Source of the DNA: CAZTME01 sp964614795
GTDB lineage: Bacteria > Patescibacteriota > Microgenomatia > UBA1400 > PJMF01
Length of the DNA: 12,878 bases
NCBI GenBank assembly: GCA_964614795.1
Contig: CAZTME010000027.1
Coordinates: 1-12,878 of the forward strand
Direction: 5' to 3'
Below, in pieces: positions 12,189-12,878 of this stretch. Position numbers and translations under genes: made by a program. How positions within the stretch are numbered: the first letter of the stretch is position 1; every line of letters starts with the position of its first letter. The notes below the pieces were generated by a model. The model did no database searches and was not told where the DNA came from. It worked only from the letters and a program-made list of their open reading frames with translations.

Positions 12189-12878
12189 CCTGAATCGATT
12201 TGAAAATTTTGGCCGGTGATCATCTTGGCAGCAGGTGAGCACAAATATAGAGCGAGACTTGCAACTTCACTGGGTTCTAAAAATCTACCCATAGGAATAC
12301 GAGCCAACATCCTGTCAATCTCATGTTGCGGGGCAGTCAACCAATAACCACCCATGACTGGACCGGGAGAAACAGCATTGGCATTACCAAATGGTACGAA
12401 CACTTTTGCATAGGCTTGCACCAAGTTAATAATTCCCGCTTTTGTCATTGAATATGCAATTGCATCCTCTTCACCCTGGGTAGCCATTTTCGAAGCAATA
12501 TGCACCATCGAACCAAATTGTTGTTTGACAAACTGCTGACCGACAATTTTAGATAGATACAACGCACTCAACATATTCGTCTCGATCGTCTTTTGCCAGG
12601 CAATCTCATCACCATTCCACTCATCCCCATCCAGATATTCACCAATACAATTAATGAATGCATGCACTTCCTTCACTTCTGCAAACACCTCTGTGAGTAC
12701 TCGTTTCACTTCAGCAGAATGTGTTGCATCCATTTTCTTGATGAGAAGTGAAGAATTATTTTCAGAAAGACTCTCCAGAATGGCATCTAAGGCAGAGTGA
12801 TTCTCACGCACAACCGCAATTACTTGACCACTCCTGTTTAAAATAAACCAGTATCTAAGGAAGATTTGGTACATTAAA
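12173..12878 (-). CDS. Short-chain dehydrogenase/reductase, probably 5'-truncated by the window edge
   Basis: The frame is open to the window edge; an ATG occurs at 12874 but is probably internal. Numbered from it, the SDR catalytic set is complete: Asn100 (ETNMLSA), Ser128 (VHIASKMA), Tyr141 and Lys145 (YSMTK). FINCIG (73-78) replaces NNAG, SPGPV (169-173) follows, and the C-terminus GQNFQIDSGYSIR is typical. The protein is an NAD(P)-dependent oxidoreductase of unknown substrate. Its first 15 residues occupy the place where the cofactor TGxxxGIG helix should be, but no glycine motif is visible. Either the start lies upstream and the motif is divergent, or the N-terminus is altered. It overlaps the 3' end of the histidine phosphatase gene. 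Confidence 0.8.
   Translation of the reverse strand, partial: LMYQIFLRYWFILNRSGQVIAVVRENHSALDAILESLSENNSSLLIKKMDATHSAEVKRVLTEVFAEVKEVHAFINCIGEYLDGDEWNGDEIAWQKTIETNMLSALYLSKIVGQQFVKQQFGSMVHIASKMATQGEEDAIAYSMTKAGIINLVQAYAKVFVPFGNANAVSPGPVMGGYWLTAPQHEIDRMLARIPMGRFLEPSEVASLALYLCSPAAKMITGQNFQIDSGYSIR

Overview
The window looks like chromosomal DNA from an AT-rich bacterium of the Candidate Phyla Radiation, with a lean (inference only) to the Microgenomates/Katanobacteria side. The reasons are compact single-gene transcription units, an L27 protein with a short uncleaved N-terminus, a TRM11-like RNA methylase, a near-total lack of Shine-Dalgarno sequences, and promoters placed so close to ATG codons that the mRNAs should be leaderless. 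TGA is used as an ordinary stop, so there is no UGA recoding as in Gracilibacteria/SR1.

Layout. 1-2083 (+): 5'-truncated RNA methylase, rpmA (L27) and parB, an information-processing block. 2084-2427: a 344-base gap filled mostly by a 255-bp repeat element and the lepB terminator. 2428-3006 (-): signal peptidase I. 3172-5224 (+): a family 2 glycosyltransferase overlapping an O-antigen ligase/polymerase-like membrane protein, a small surface-glycan unit. 5308-6012 (-): a membrane-anchored protein with two extracellular Ig-like domains. 6120-6884 (+): an enlarged hypoxanthine-type phosphoribosyltransferase. 7090-12878: an accessory stretch of small-molecule enzymes, with a cupin, tRNA-Thr(CGU), a SerB-like HAD phosphatase, two tandem NUDIX hydrolases, a DUF4143-type ATPase, tRNA-Gly(CCC), a histidine phosphatase, and a short-chain dehydrogenase cut by the window edge.

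The least expected structure is non-coding. A family of interspersed inverted repeats has termini TAGACTTGTC.../...GACAAGTCTA and is present in six copies between about 2.1 and 11.5 kb. Two short copies (64-65 bp) are near-palindromic hairpins, two long copies (168 and 255 bp) share a conserved structured core, and two copies are degraded (69-71 bp). They sit between genes, often between convergent pairs. One supplies the stop codon of the polymerase gene and a terminator for the facing gene, and another abuts the -10 box of the histidine phosphatase gene. They resemble MITE-like, non-autonomous elements; no transposase is in view.

A second recurring pattern is promoter geometry. In front of parB, lepB, wzy, the Ig-domain gene, the phosphoribosyltransferase, the ATPase and the histidine phosphatase, a -10 hexamer ends 6-8 bases before an ATG, which predicts transcription starting at or next to the start codon. 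The cupin gene is the clear exception: it has a textbook AAAGGAG site and lies between two repeat copies. No CRISPR array, rRNA, complete insertion sequence or recognisable defence cassette is visible.
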